Shown: positions 1 to 8,164 of the stretch, piece by piece | How the letters are laid out: every line of letters starts with the position of its first letter | Position numbering within the stretch: the stretch's first letter is position 1 | NCBI RefSeq assembly: GCF_040686855.1 | Contig: NZ_JBFBOG010000003.1 | Span: 310,001-374,000 of the forward strand | Length of the DNA: 64,000 nt | DNA from: Leifsonia sp040686855 | GTDB lineage: Bacteria; Actinomycetota; Actinomycetes; Actinomycetales; Microbacteriaceae | Direction: 5' to 3' | Notes under the pieces: model-generated | What the model was told of the DNA's origin: nothing | The model's database searches: none | Seen by the model: the letters and a program-made list of their open reading frames with translations, nothing else | Translations under genes and position numbers: made by a program

Positions 1-1238
1 TCGGGGTTGAAGACCCGGAAGTACGGCGCCGCGTCCGCGCCGCTGCCGGCGACCCACTGCCAGTTGAACGGGTTGTTGGCCGGATCGGCGTCCACCAGCG
101 TGTCCCAGAACCACTGCTCCCCATGCCGCCAGTCGATCAGCAGGTTCTTGATGAGGAACGACGCGGTCACCATGCGCACACGGTTGTGCATGACTCCGGT
201 TCTCCACAGTTCCCGCATCCCGGCGTCCACGAGCGGCATGCCGGTGCGACCCTTCTGCCAGGCCCTCAGCGCGGACGGATGCAGCCGGGGCCAGGGGAAG
301 GAGTCGTACTCGCGATGGATGTTCACGGTCGCCATATCCGGATGCTCGAACAGCGTGTGGTAGGCGAACTCGCGCCAGCCGAGCTCGGAGGCGAAGGTGG
401 CGGCGCCCTGCGCGGTCGCACGGTCTCGGCGCTCCTCGGTGGCGTGCCAGATCTGATGGGGGCTCAGCTCGCCCCAGCGCAGGCGCGGGGAGAGCCGCGA
501 CGTCGCGTCCACGCCGGGCACGTCGCGCTCCTCGCGATACGCGCCCAGGTCGTCGGCCAGGAACTTCTCCAGCTGGTGGTGCGCTGCCTTCTCGCCGGGT
601 TCCCACGCCTCGCGCAGGCCCTCGGCCCAGTCGGGATGCGTCGGGAGGAGGCCGAGGTCGTCGAGCGGCGTTGTCTTCACGGTGCCGGGAAGCGCCGCGC
701 CGCGAAGGCTCTTCGGCGCCGGGCCCGGCTTGCGTGGGGCGGGCGCGGCGAGGCACGCCCGCCAGAACGGCGTGTAGACCGAGAACGCCGTGCCCTGACC
801 GGTGCGGATGGTCCATGGTTCGAAGAGCAGGTTCGCGCCGAAGCTGGTCGCCTCGCGGCCGTCGTCCCGGGCGGTCGACTTCACCGCCTCGTCGATGCGG
901 CGCTCGACGCCGCCGTAGCGGCGGTTCCAGAAGACGCCGGCGGCATCCGTGTCCCGCAGCAGACGGGTGACGGTCTGCTCCGACGGCCCGCGCAGGATGG
1001 TCAGCCGCGCGCCCAGGCGCTCGAGCGCGTCCCCGAGGGACACGAGGCTGTGGTGCAGCCACCACCGGCCGGCAGCTCCCGGCGCCCGCAACTCCGGCGT
1101 CGCGTCGTCCCAGACGAATACGCACAGAACGGGCCGCCCGGACTCGGCGGCCGCGTGCAGCGCAGGGTTGTCGGCGATGCGGAGATCGTCGCGGAACCAG
1201 ACGACGGCGGGGCGGTCCTGCTCGCGGGGCTCGCTCAT
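1..1238 (-). CDS. phr: Deoxyribodipyrimidine photolyase, C-terminus beyond window
   Basis: Light-driven flavoenzyme that splits cyclobutane pyrimidine dimers. I translated the reverse strand directly: it opens with MSEPREQDRPAVVWFRDDLR, the beginning of the photolyase Rossmann domain, and close to the window edge reads WVAGSGADAAPYFRVFNP, the conserved FAD-pocket stretch. 412 codons are visible; family members are about 470 residues, so roughly 60-80 C-terminal residues lie outside. The ATG at 1238 is 10 nt after the stop codon of the upstream hydrolase gene, so the two are probably cotranscribed. A cryptochrome-like role cannot be excluded without the missing end. Confidence 0.93.
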   Translation of the reverse strand, partial: MSEPREQDRPAVVWFRDDLRIADNPALHAAAESGRPVLCVFVWDDATPELRAPGAAGRWWLHHSLVSLGDALERLGARLTILRGPSEQTVTRLLRDTDAAGVFWNRRYGGVERRIDEAVKSTARDDGREATSFGANLLFEPWTIRTGQGTAFSVYTPFWRACLAAPAPRKPGPAPKSLRGAALPGTVKTTPLDDLGLLPTHPDWAEGLREAWEPGEKAAHHQLEKFLADDLGAYREERDVPGVDATSRLSPRLRWGELSPHQIWHATEERRDRATAQGAATFASELGWREFAYHTLFEHPDMATVNIHREYDSFPWPRLHPSALRAWQKGRTGMPLVDAGMRELWRTGVMHNRVRMVTASFLIKNLLIDWRHGEQWFWDTLVDADPANNPFNWQWVAGSGADAAPYFRVFNP

Positions 1239-1248
1239 CCGGCGGCGG

Positions 1249-1887
1249 TCACAGGTCGAGCGAGTCGCCGGGCTCGAGCGCGTAGAACGTGCCGCCGCCC
1301 TGCTCGGTCGCCCACTGGAGCCGCCCGTTCGCCATGTCCTTGCCCGCGCGTGCGAGCACCATCTCGTGGATGGGGAACGCCCGCTTGGGCTTCACTGCGA
1401 GCACATAGTCCATCGTCTCGGAGATCTTCATCCACGGGGCCCCCGCGGGTGCTGCGAGGACGTCGACCTCGACGCCCTCCGGAATGAAGAAGGAGTCGCC
1501 AGCGTAGTAGAGCTGATCGTTGATCAGCACGCCGAGGTTGTCGACCACCGGGATGCTCTCGTGGATGACGGCGTGACGTCCGCCGAAGAAGCGGAGGGTG
1601 AACGGTCCGGCCTCCACGGTGTCGCCCGCATGCACCACGGTGATGACGAAGTCCGCCGCTGCCTTGGCGACGCCCTCCGGCGCGAAGATCTTCACATCGG
1701 GGGAGAGGTCGAGGACACGGTTCAGCTGCTCCGGCGTCCAATGGTCGGCGTGCTCGTGGGTGATGACCACGGCCACGGCGTTCGCGGTATCGGTCAGCGG
1801 CGAGGTGAAGCCGCCCGGGTCGACGAAGAGCTTGCGTCCGTCCTCTTCGAGGAGGAGTCCCGAGTGTTCGAACTTCGTGAGTCTCAT
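1249..1887 (-). CDS. Metallo-beta-lactamase-fold hydrolase
   Basis: Predicted cytosolic metal-dependent hydrolase of 212 residues. The metal-binding signature THEHADHW lies at residues 43-50 and a second histidine (FGGRHAVIHE) follows, as in the UlaG/L-ascorbate-lactonase-like branch of the fold; the substrate is unknown. I chose ATG 1887 (MRLTKFEHSGLLLEEDG), which matches how this family usually begins; an in-frame TTG at 1923 would add 12 residues. It is divergent from the metal ATPase and directly upstream of the photolyase gene, which does not reveal its role. Confidence 0.82.
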   Translation of the reverse strand: MRLTKFEHSGLLLEEDGRKLFVDPGGFTSPLTDTANAVAVVITHEHADHWTPEQLNRVLDLSPDVKIFAPEGVAKAAADFVITVVHAGDTVEAGPFTLRFFGGRHAVIHESIPVVDNLGVLINDQLYYAGDSFFIPEGVEVDVLAAPAGAPWMKISETMDYVLAVKPKRAFPIHEMVLARAGKDMANGRLQWATEQGGGTFYALEPGDSLDL

Positions 1888-1944
1888 ATGTCCCAGGAAA
1901 TACCGGATGGGATGCGCACGCAAGCGCGGAACGGTTGAGGAATA

Positions 1945-1959
1945 TACCCCTAGGGGGTA
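1945..1959. promoter_or_regulatory. CsoR-like palindromic operator
   Basis: The 15-bp near-palindrome TACCCCTAGGGGGTA lies 15 bp upstream of the ATPase start codon, in the intergenic space shared with the divergent hydrolase. G/C tracts flanked by TA are typical of binding sites of the copper sensor CsoR and its relatives, and the downstream gene is a soft-metal ATPase. No csoR gene is in the window. The assignment rests on sequence resemblance only. Confidence 0.6.
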
Positions 1960-1973
1960 CCGTTGGAGGCGTT

Positions 1974-4157
1974 ATGGACGAGAGAGAACAGCACGCACCG
2001 GTCGCCGAGCACGGGCACGAGCACCACGGACACGAGCACGAGCACGACCACGGTGGGCATGACCACTCCGGTCACGCGGCGCACGACCACTCCGACCACG
2101 CGGCGCACGACCACTCCGACCACGCGGGGCACGACCACTCCGGTCACGCGGGGCACGACCACTCCGGTCACGCCGGGCACGACCACTCCGGTCACGCGGG
2201 GCACGACCCGGCCATCTTCAAGCGCAAGTTCTGGCTCACCCTCGTCCTGACCATCCCCACGCTCGTCTTCTCGCAGGGGCTGCAGGAGATCCTGGGCCTC
2301 GACGGGCCGCGCTTCCCGGGCAGCCAGTACATCCCCGCCGTCTTCGGCGTCGCCATCTTCTTCTACGGCGGCCTCGTCTTCCTCCGCGGTGCGGTCGACG
2401 AGCTGAAGGCGAAGCAGCCGGGCATGATGACCCTCATCTCGCTCGCCATCGTGGTCGCCTTCGGCTACAGCGTCGCGGTGACCCTCGGCCTCCCCGGCAT
2501 GGACTTCTGGTGGGAGCTCGCGACCCTCATCCTGATCATGCTGCTCGGCCACTGGATCGAGATGTCCGCCGTCATGGGCGCCCAGGACGCCCTGGGCGAG
2601 CTCGCCAAGCTCCTCCCGGACACCGCCGAGCGCGTCGCCGATCCACACGCCGAGCCGCAGACCGTGCCGGTCTCCGAGCTCCGCGTCGGGGACCTCGTCC
2701 GCGTCCGCCCGGGCGCCGCCGTCCCCGCCGACGGCGAGATCGTCGACGGCCGCAGCGACATCGACGAGTCCCTGCTGACCGGTGAGTCCGCACCCGTGAC
2801 CCGCACGGCGGGGGAGCAGGTCGTCGGCGGAAGCATCTCCGGAAGCGGGTCGCTCGTCGTCCGCGTCACCCGCACCGGCGGCGACACCGCCCTCGCCGGC
2901 ATCATGAAGCTGGTCTCCGAGGCGCAGGCCAGCAAGTCGGGAGCCCAGGTGCTCGCCGACCGCGCCGCCGCCTGGCTGTTCTATGTCGCGCTCGCCGTCG
3001 CGATCGTGACCCTGATCGTGTGGACCATCCTCCGCCCGGGCGACCCCGCGTTCATCCTGGAGCGTGTCGTCACGGTGCTGATCATCGCCTGCCCCCACGC
3101 CCTCGGCCTCGCCATCCCGCTGGTCGCCCAGATCTCCACTGCCCTGGGCGCCCGCAACGGCCTCCTCATCCGCGACCGGCACGCCATGGAGGACGCCCGC
3201 CGTATCGACGTCGTCCTGTTCGACAAGACCGGCACGCTGACCGAGGGCCGTCAGGGCGTCGTCTCGGCGCTCGCGAGCGACGGCGACACGGATCGGCTGC
3301 TGGCGCTCGCCGCGGCCGTGGAGGCACCGGCCGAGCACCCGATCGGCGCGGCGATCGTCCGCGAGGCGCGCGAGCGCGGCCTGACGATCGCGCCTGTCGC
3401 GGAGTTCGAGGCGCTGGGTGGACGCGGTGCCTCCGCCCGAGTCTCGGGGGAGACGATCACCGTCGGCGCGCCGCGACTCCTGACCGAGCGAGGACTCGCG
3501 CCCGCCCCGGAGCTGAGCGCGGCCGCCGACGCCGCGGGACACGAGGGCCGCACCGTCGTCTACGTTCTCTCCGGCGACCGCGTCCTCGGACTCATCGCCC
3601 TCGCGGACGTCATCCGGCCCGAGTCGCAGGAGGCCGTGCGCTCCCTCCGCGACGCCGGCATCCGCGTCGCCATGCTGACGGGCGACTCGCGAGCCGTCGC
3701 CCAGTCCGTCGCGGCGCAGCTCGGAATCGACGAGGTCTTCGCCGAGGTGCTGCCCGGCGACAAGTCGGCGACCGTCGCCCAGCTCCAGGCCGACGGCTCC
3801 CGCGTCGCGATGGTCGGCGACGGCGTGAACGATGCCCCGGCGCTGGCGCAGGCCGACGTCGGCATCGCCATCGGCGCGGGGACGGACGTGGCCATCGAGT
3901 CCGCCGGTGTGGTGCTCGCCTCGAGCGACCCGCGGGGTGTCGCGAAGGTGATCACCCTGTCCCGGGCGACGTACCGCAAGATGCTACAGAACCTCGGCTG
4001 GGCCACCGGATACAACGTGATCGCACTGCCGCTCGCGGCGGGCGTGGCCATCGGGCTCGGCATCCTGGTGTCGCCGGCGTTCGGCGCCGTGCTCATGTCG
4101 GTCTCCACGATCGTCGTCGCGCTGAACGCCCAGCTGCTGCGCCGCCTACGCCTCTGA
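1974..4157 (+). CDS. copB: P1B-type (CPH, CopB-like) copper/silver-translocating ATPase
   Basis: Membrane ATPase expected to export copper or silver ions. Of 727 residues, about 13-78 are an extremely His-rich cytosolic tail of (G/A)HDHS(G/D)HA repeats. Then come membrane segments, the actuator TGES (about 268-271), the metal-site motif CPH (C373-P374-H375) in place of the usual CPC, the phosphorylation motif DKTGTLTE (D417) and the hinge GDGVNDAP (615-622). CPH plus a His-rich tail defines the P1B-3/CopB branch. Start ATG 1974 follows GGAGG at a good distance; the reading frame extends upstream, but that start would overlap the operator-like palindrome. Exact metal specificity is inferred. 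Confidence 0.93.
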   Translation: MDEREQHAPVAEHGHEHHGHEHEHDHGGHDHSGHAAHDHSDHAAHDHSDHAGHDHSGHAGHDHSGHAGHDHSGHAGHDPAIFKRKFWLTLVLTIPTLVFSQGLQEILGLDGPRFPGSQYIPAVFGVAIFFYGGLVFLRGAVDELKAKQPGMMTLISLAIVVAFGYSVAVTLGLPGMDFWWELATLILIMLLGHWIEMSAVMGAQDALGELAKLLPDTAERVADPHAEPQTVPVSELRVGDLVRVRPGAAVPADGEIVDGRSDIDESLLTGESAPVTRTAGEQVVGGSISGSGSLVVRVTRTGGDTALAGIMKLVSEAQASKSGAQVLADRAAAWLFYVALAVAIVTLIVWTILRPGDPAFILERVVTVLIIACPHALGLAIPLVAQISTALGARNGLLIRDRHAMEDARRIDVVLFDKTGTLTEGRQGVVSALASDGDTDRLLALAAAVEAPAEHPIGAAIVREARERGLTIAPVAEFEALGGRGASARVSGETITVGAPRLLTERGLAPAPELSAAADAAGHEGRTVVYVLSGDRVLGLIALADVIRPESQEAVRSLRDAGIRVAMLTGDSRAVAQSVAAQLGIDEVFAEVLPGDKSATVAQLQADGSRVAMVGDGVNDAPALAQADVGIAIGAGTDVAIESAGVVLASSDPRGVAKVITLSRATYRKMLQNLGWATGYNVIALPLAAGVAIGLGILVSPAFGAVLMSVSTIVVALNAQLLRRLRL
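2053..2208 (+). repeat. 24-bp tandem repeats encoding a His-rich metal-binding tail
   Basis: About six copies of a 24-bp unit (consensus near GGGCACGACCACTCCGGTCACGCG in reading order) are nearly identical at DNA level, with Gly/Ala and Gly/Asp variants. Each encodes one octapeptide GHDHSGHA. The uniformity of the last copies suggests recent expansion or gene conversion, so copy number is likely to vary between strains. It is coding, has no spacers and is not a CRISPR. Confidence 0.85.
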
Positions 4158-4194
4158 CGGCGGGCGGTGCATTGCCCGGATATCAGCGGCGCGT

Positions 4195-5115
4195 GTGTCA
4201 TCATCGTCCACTGTGACCGTGACTCCGCGGGCCGTGGTCGTCGCGGTCAACCCGATGGCCTCCTTCGGCCACCGTCGTGACGTCGGCCCGCGCGTGGTCG
4301 AGCGGCTGCACGCGGCCGGCCACCGCGTGGTCGCGATGGACGAGGCGAACATCGAGCTGCTGCGTCGCGAGACCGCGAAGGCGATCCAGGACGGCACCGA
4401 CGCGCTGGTGGTCGTCGGCGGCGACGGGATGGCGAACCTCGGCATCGACCTCGTTGCGGAGACCGGACTGCCCCTCGGCATCGTCCCGAGCGGAACCGGC
4501 AACGACCTTGCCGACGGGCTGGGCATCCCCGTGGACGACACGGAGGCGGCGATCGACCTCCTCCTGGCCGCACTGCAACGGGAGCCCCGCCCCATCGACG
4601 CGGGCACGATCCGCCACGGCGAGCTCACCACGTGGTTCGGCTGCGTCGTCTCGGCCGGTTTCGACGCGACGGTGAACGAGCGCGCCAACCTGATGACGCG
4701 CCCGCGCGGCCGCAGCCGCTACGTCGTCGCCCTGATCCGGGAGCTCGCGACGCTGCGTGCGCGGCCGTACCGCATCCACGCCGACGGCCGCCTGATCGAG
4801 GTGGACGCCATGCTCGTCTCGGTCGCCAACAACCGCTCGCTCGGCGGCGGGATGCGCATCGCCCCGGACGCGGACCTCGCCGACGGAATGCTCGACCTCT
4901 TCATCGTCGAGCGGATGTCGCGCCTGCGGTTCCTCCGGATGTTCCCGAAGGTCTTCCGCGGCGAGCACACCGACCTCCCCGAGGTCACCCTGCTCCGCGC
5001 CGCGGCCGTCCGCATCGAAGCGGAGGGGATCGTCGCGTACGCGGACGGCGAGCGCATCGGCCCGCTGCCGATCGACGTCACGGTCGCGCCGGGCGCCCTC
5101 CGCGTCCTCGCGTGA
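4195..5115 (+). CDS. Diacylglycerol kinase-catalytic-domain lipid kinase
   Basis: ATP-dependent lipid kinase of the DagK/YegS/BmrU family, 306 residues, probably acting at the inner face of the membrane. Visible motifs are VVVGGDGMANLG (nucleotide loop) and GIVPSGTGNDLADGLG (the GTGNDxA catalytic motif), followed by the beta-sandwich C-terminal half with NNRSLGGGMRIAPDADLADGMLDL. Start is GTG 4195 or GTG 4213; no clear Shine-Dalgarno sequence decides. It stands 37 nt after the ATPase stop and may be its own unit. The substrate (diacylglycerol, a phosphatidylinositol or another lipid) cannot be told from the sequence. Confidence 0.85.
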   Translation: MSSSSTVTVTPRAVVVAVNPMASFGHRRDVGPRVVERLHAAGHRVVAMDEANIELLRRETAKAIQDGTDALVVVGGDGMANLGIDLVAETGLPLGIVPSGTGNDLADGLGIPVDDTEAAIDLLLAALQREPRPIDAGTIRHGELTTWFGCVVSAGFDATVNERANLMTRPRGRSRYVVALIRELATLRARPYRIHADGRLIEVDAMLVSVANNRSLGGGMRIAPDADLADGMLDLFIVERMSRLRFLRMFPKVFRGEHTDLPEVTLLRAAAVRIEAEGIVAYADGERIGPLPIDVTVAPGALRVLA

Positions 5116-5163
5116 ATCATGCCGGCCACGGCCCCGCGACGCGCCCGGGACGCCGCCCTCGTT

Positions 5164-5193
5164 TTGGCACCCGCATCCCATCTGTGGCATGAT
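5164..5193 (+). promoter_or_regulatory. Probable promoter of tRNA-Glu
   Basis: TTGGCA (5164-5169) and CATGAT (5188-5193) are 18 bp apart and end 16 nt before the tRNA. They match the sigma-70 consensus at five of six and four of six positions, which is good for this high-GC genome. Confidence 0.5.
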
Positions 5194-5209
5194 CTTCTAG
5201 TTGCAAGAC

Positions 5210-5282
5210 GGCCCCATCGTCTAGCGGCCTAGGACGTCGCCCTCTCACGGCGGTAACGCGGGTTCAAATCCCGCTGGGGTCA
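5210..5282 (+). tRNA. tRNA-Glu (anticodon CTC)
   Basis: A cloverleaf can be drawn by eye: acceptor stem GGCCCCA (5210-5216) with TGGGGTC (5275-5281), anticodon loop CTCTCAC with anticodon CTC reading GAG, T-arm GCGGGTTCAAATCCCGC, discriminator A at 5282. The CCA end is encoded (5283-5285). The primary sequence resembles actinobacterial tRNA-Glu. Confidence 0.97.
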
Positions 5283-5287
5283 CCAAC

Positions 5288-5328
5288 GCCCGCTCCCACG
5301 GAGAAGTCCGCCGGGAGCGGGCTTTTTT
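5288..5328 (+). terminator. Intrinsic terminator after tRNA-Glu
   Basis: GCCCGCTCCC (5288-5297) pairs perfectly with GGGAGCGGGC (5313-5322) and is followed by six T residues (5323-5328). It begins two bases after the encoded CCA, so tRNA-Glu is a single-gene transcript. Confidence 0.92.
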
Positions 5329-5401
5329 CTTGCCATCCCGGGACCCCTGGGCCGGGTGGCGCAACACCGTCTGTCGGCATCGTGCGGTTGTCGCGCCGCC
5401 C

Positions 5402-6070
5402 CTAACGAAGCCGGAAGTCCGCCGCGTAGGCGTCGCAGTACGGCTGGCCGGTTGAATCCGCCAGGTCGTGCATTATCTCGTCGGTTATCGTCCGGAGTGT
5501 GCCCTCCTCCATGTTGCCGCCGTATTGCCTGTAGTCCCTTGGCTGGCCGAAGACCACGCCGACGCGGTGGATTCGGGGTACCTTCTTCCCGATAGGCAGG
5601 ACGCGAGCCGTGCCGATCACGGCGACGGGGACGACGGTCGCGCCTGTTTCCAGGGCGAGGCGTGCTACACCGGTACGACCCCGGTACAGGCGACCATCCG
5701 GGCTACGAGTACCCTCCGGGAAGATCCCGATCGCCGAGCCGCGTCCGAGAATGTCGACTGCGCGGTCGAGGGCGCGATCCGCCTCCGGGCCGCCCGCCCT
5801 GTGAACCGGGATCTGCCCTGTCGTCCGCATCAGCCACCGGACGAATGCGCCGCCGACCCCGGGTGATTCGAAGAACTCGCTCTTGGCGAGAAAGGTCACG
5901 CGCCGCGGTGTCACCAAGGGAATCAGCAACCAGTCCACGAACGACAGGTGGTTGGCCGCGAGGATGAGGGCGCCCTGCGAGGGCACGCCGGCTCGCCCGC
6001 GCGTCCACGGTCGGAACACCATCATCGCGAGGGGCCCGAAGACGACCTTGAGGATCCAATACAGGGTCAT
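5402..6070 (-). CDS. plsC: 1-acyl-glycerol-3-phosphate acyltransferase (PlsC family)
   Basis: Membrane-associated acyltransferase that adds the second acyl chain to lysophosphatidic acid. The 222-residue protein has the HX4D motif (NHLSFVD) and the glycerophosphate-binding FPEGTRS. ATG 6070 is preceded by GGAAGG; a longer form from GTG 6103 is unlikely because a -10 box for this strand sits at 6102-6107. It is divergent from an unknown membrane protein. A second PlsC homologue is at 28857, so the two may differ in acyl donor or membrane role. Confidence 0.88.
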   Translation of the reverse strand: MTLYWILKVVFGPLAMMVFRPWTRGRAGVPSQGALILAANHLSFVDWLLIPLVTPRRVTFLAKSEFFESPGVGGAFVRWLMRTTGQIPVHRAGGPEADRALDRAVDILGRGSAIGIFPEGTRSPDGRLYRGRTGVARLALETGATVVPVAVIGTARVLPIGKKVPRIHRVGVVFGQPRDYRQYGGNMEEGTLRTITDEIMHDLADSTGQPYCDAYAADFRLR

Positions 6071-6101
6071 CGACCCGCCTTCCCGCCGAGGGTGTGGGTT
6101 C

Positions 6102-6111
6102 ACGCTATCGT
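6102..6111. promoter_or_regulatory. Shared bidirectional -10 box (plsC / membrane protein)
   Basis: ACGCTATCGT contains TATCGT on the plus strand, six nt before the GTG at 6118 (leaderless), and TAGCGT on the minus strand, giving plsC a leader of about 25 nt with a Shine-Dalgarno site. The two hexamers overlap at the central TA. The same ANNNTANNNT layout recurs at 8101, 32601, 34240 and 46667. Confidence 0.5.
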
Positions 6112-6117
6112 GCGCCC

Positions 6118-6813
6118 GTGGGATGGTTCGTCGCAGAGTTCGGGTGGAACCTGCTCGTGGTAGCAGGTGGAATCGCCCTTTTCGCCCTGCCTTTCGTCGC
6201 GGTGTTCTTCTTGCGCCACCGCCGAGACATCCGTGACAAGCATCCCCACATCAATCAGTTCATGGAGTTCTTCCTCGTCAGCAGGGAGTCGAACGCCCTG
6301 GTGTTCTGCTGGGCCTTCGCCGAGGCGCTCGTGTGGTGGGTGATCCCCGAGTTCCTGCTGGCTTTGATCGTCTTCATGAAGGTGAGGCACAAGCTGAGTC
6401 TGCTCACGTACGACCTCGCCGGCACAATAGTCGGAACGGTCGTCGCGCTGACGTGGCGCCTGCCGGACGAGGTGCTACTTCGTGTCCCGTACGTCTTCCC
6501 GCGGATGCTGACACAAACGGATGAGTGGTACCGGACGATGGGAACGCTCGCTCTCGTCAACCAGCCGTTCTCCGGCGTTCCGTACAAGGTCTTTCTCGCC
6601 CACGCCCCCACGATGGGCCTCTGGAGCGCGCTCGTGTTCGTCGGATTCGCCGTCGTGGTACGCATCTCCCGCTACCTCATCGGCTACTCGGTCGCCGTCG
6701 CGCTCTTCCCGATCGTGCACCCTTTCGTGTACCGGAACTACATGCGTCTGCTCATTGCGGCGGTCGTCATCTTCACCCTGCTTCTCATGCGGGTGAGCGC
6801 CCTCTACAGCTGA
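6118..6813 (+). CDS. Polytopic membrane protein of unknown function
   Basis: I do not recognise a named family with confidence. The 231 residues contain about five hydrophobic segments: one at the N-terminus (after GWFVAEFGWN), others near residues 60-85, 95-115 and a C-terminal cluster. A stretch SGVPYKVF about residue 150 resembles the short P-x-P-Y/F-K-V-F motif of VTT/DedA-like membrane proteins, which is only a hint. GTG 6118 follows a TATCGT -10 box by six nt and is taken as a leaderless start. It is flanked by phospholipid genes (plsC divergent, cdsA nearby), so a membrane-lipid role is possible but unproven. Confidence 0.6.
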   Translation: MGWFVAEFGWNLLVVAGGIALFALPFVAVFFLRHRRDIRDKHPHINQFMEFFLVSRESNALVFCWAFAEALVWWVIPEFLLALIVFMKVRHKLSLLTYDLAGTIVGTVVALTWRLPDEVLLRVPYVFPRMLTQTDEWYRTMGTLALVNQPFSGVPYKVFLAHAPTMGLWSALVFVGFAVVVRISRYLIGYSVAVALFPIVHPFVYRNYMRLLIAAVVIFTLLLMRVSALYS

Positions 6814-6835
6814 GCCAAGGCCAGGCCGTCGGAGC

Positions 6836-7336
6836 TCAGGGGGCGTAGCAACCGCTCCAGCCGCAGAAGGCCACCCACAGCAGAATGATGGCGCTGAACG
6901 GATTCACCACGGCGATGAGGCCGAGAATGAGCATTGTGCGGCTTCGGCCCTTCCACGCCTTCACGCCCCAAATGCACACGACTACGCCGAAGTAGGTGAC
7001 GATCATGCCGAACAGCGCCGCGGTAGCGATCGGCTTGCCTTGGACGAACTTCGATGCGTATTCGGGGTCGCCCTTGACCGCCGTCAGGCTTCCGAGGAGG
7101 AACATGTCGATGATCCACACGAGCAGGAAGATGGCGAACGCGATACCCCACCATCGGGTCGGGCGGGGCGCTTCCGATTGCGGACGCGTCGCGAGATATT
7201 CGCCTTTCGACTTCCAGCCGAGCGGATCGGGGTTCGCGTGAGCGGATGTGGCTGACGCCTCCGGGTCATCCGCACCGCCCCTCGCGGAGGGCGTGGGGCC
7301 CTCAGCCTGGGACTGCTCGTCTTCGGGCTCCGGCAT
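6836..7336 (-). CDS. Small membrane protein with hydrophilic N-terminus
   Basis: 166 residues, no family recognised. About 60 residues of acidic, low-complexity sequence precede a KSKGEYLATRP segment and three predicted membrane spans (WWGIAFAIFLLVWIIDMFL; ATAALFGMIVTYFGVVVCIW; a third near the C-terminus ending FCGWSGCYAP). ATG 7336 is preceded by GGAGAAAG. It lies 22 nt downstream of cdsA on the same strand and is probably cotranscribed with it; it ends 22 nt from the convergent membrane-protein gene. Confidence 0.65.
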   Translation of the reverse strand: MPEPEDEQSQAEGPTPSARGGADDPEASATSAHANPDPLGWKSKGEYLATRPQSEAPRPTRWWGIAFAIFLLVWIIDMFLLGSLTAVKGDPEYASKFVQGKPIATAALFGMIVTYFGVVVCIWGVKAWKGRSRTMLILGLIAVVNPFSAIILLWVAFCGWSGCYAP

Positions 7337-7358
7337 CTGCTTTCTCCTCAATAGCGAT

Positions 7359-8063
7359 TCATCTGGGTAACAGGACGGCTGCAGCCAGGGCGATGTTCAG
7401 GCTGCAGAATCGATCGATCACGCCGCCGTGACCCGGGATCGTGGAGCCCCAGTCGTCGATCCCCACGATGCGCTTGGCGACGCTGTTGACCAGGTCACCG
7501 ATCGCACTGGCCGCGCCGATGACAAGCCCCGCGAGCATGGTCGGCGCAGTGCCGAAGATCATCCCGAGAACGAGCACGCCGAGCACCCCTCCGAGCAACT
7601 GCCCCAAGACGCCTTCCCAGGACTTGTCACGGTTGATCCAGTCCGGCAAGCGGTGACGACCGAGGTATCTCCCGAAGAAGAAGGCCGTCACATCGGAGAA
7701 GACAGAGGACAGGCAACAGGTCATCCATAGAGGCGGGGTGAGTTGAGCCGTCGAGATCGGCCAAACCGCGCACGAGGCCACGAACAGAGCAAGGTACCAC
7801 CGGGTGCGACCCGCGGTGTCGCGGCGCAGCCACTCCATGGCCCCGATCGAGGCGAGCAGGACGCCCGCGACGAGCCCAGTGAGGAGACCGCCGGCAACTG
7901 TCCCGACGAACGCGACGAAGAGGGGGACCCACATCACCACCTTCACGAAGAGGCTTGAACGGAGAAACCGGCGGACGTTCCCGCCGTACAGCGGAAGACA
8001 AGCAGCGGCACCGCCCACAAGGCTCACCACGAGCCACGGTATCGCCGAAAGCACGACCGTCAT
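7359..8063 (-). CDS. cdsA: Phosphatidate cytidylyltransferase
   Basis: Makes CDP-diacylglycerol from phosphatidate and CTP, the branch point of phospholipid synthesis, in the cytoplasmic membrane. The C-terminal signature is present: SVAKRIVGIDDWGSTIPGHG followed by GVIDR, matching the CDP-alcohol pattern KR-x4-D-x(n)-P-x-HGG-x-x-DR. ATG 8063, preceded by GGAGAGGCTCAGG, gives 234 residues, shorter than E. coli CdsA (about 285) but with the catalytic end complete. It shares a divergent promoter region with the TerC gene; the small membrane-protein gene follows. Confidence 0.88.
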   Translation of the reverse strand: MTVVLSAIPWLVVSLVGGAAACLPLYGGNVRRFLRSSLFVKVVMWVPLFVAFVGTVAGGLLTGLVAGVLLASIGAMEWLRRDTAGRTRWYLALFVASCAVWPISTAQLTPPLWMTCCLSSVFSDVTAFFFGRYLGRHRLPDWINRDKSWEGVLGQLLGGVLGVLVLGMIFGTAPTMLAGLVIGAASAIGDLVNSVAKRIVGIDDWGSTIPGHGGVIDRFCSLNIALAAAVLLPR

Positions 8064-8100
8064 CCTGAGCCTCTCCGCCGACTTCGCCACTGGTGAGTGG

Positions 8101-8110
8101 AGGCTATCCT
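8101..8110. promoter_or_regulatory. Shared bidirectional -10 box (cdsA / terC riboswitch)
   Basis: AGGCTATCCT holds TATCCT on the plus strand and TAGCCT on the minus strand. Plus-strand transcription would begin near 8117, about 50 nt before the riboswitch core; minus-strand transcription near 8094, giving cdsA a leader of about 31 nt. A weak -35, TTCGCC, lies at 8083-8088 for the plus strand. Confidence 0.5.
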
Positions 8111-8164
8111 GGCGCGGCGACAACTCTGAAGCTGTCCCTCGTGAGTCCCGGATCCGACTACTAT

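Noticed and set aside
123..1487. Plus-strand frame over the photolyase
   Set aside because: Shadow; the reverse strand encodes a clear photolyase over the same bases.
1934..1963. Hexamers TATACC and TACCGT near the ATPase as its -10
   Set aside because: Either could serve and both overlap the palindrome; I cannot choose, so no promoter was annotated.
2053..2208. Regular repeats considered as CRISPR
   Set aside because: Units are contiguous with no spacers and are in frame in the metal ATPase.
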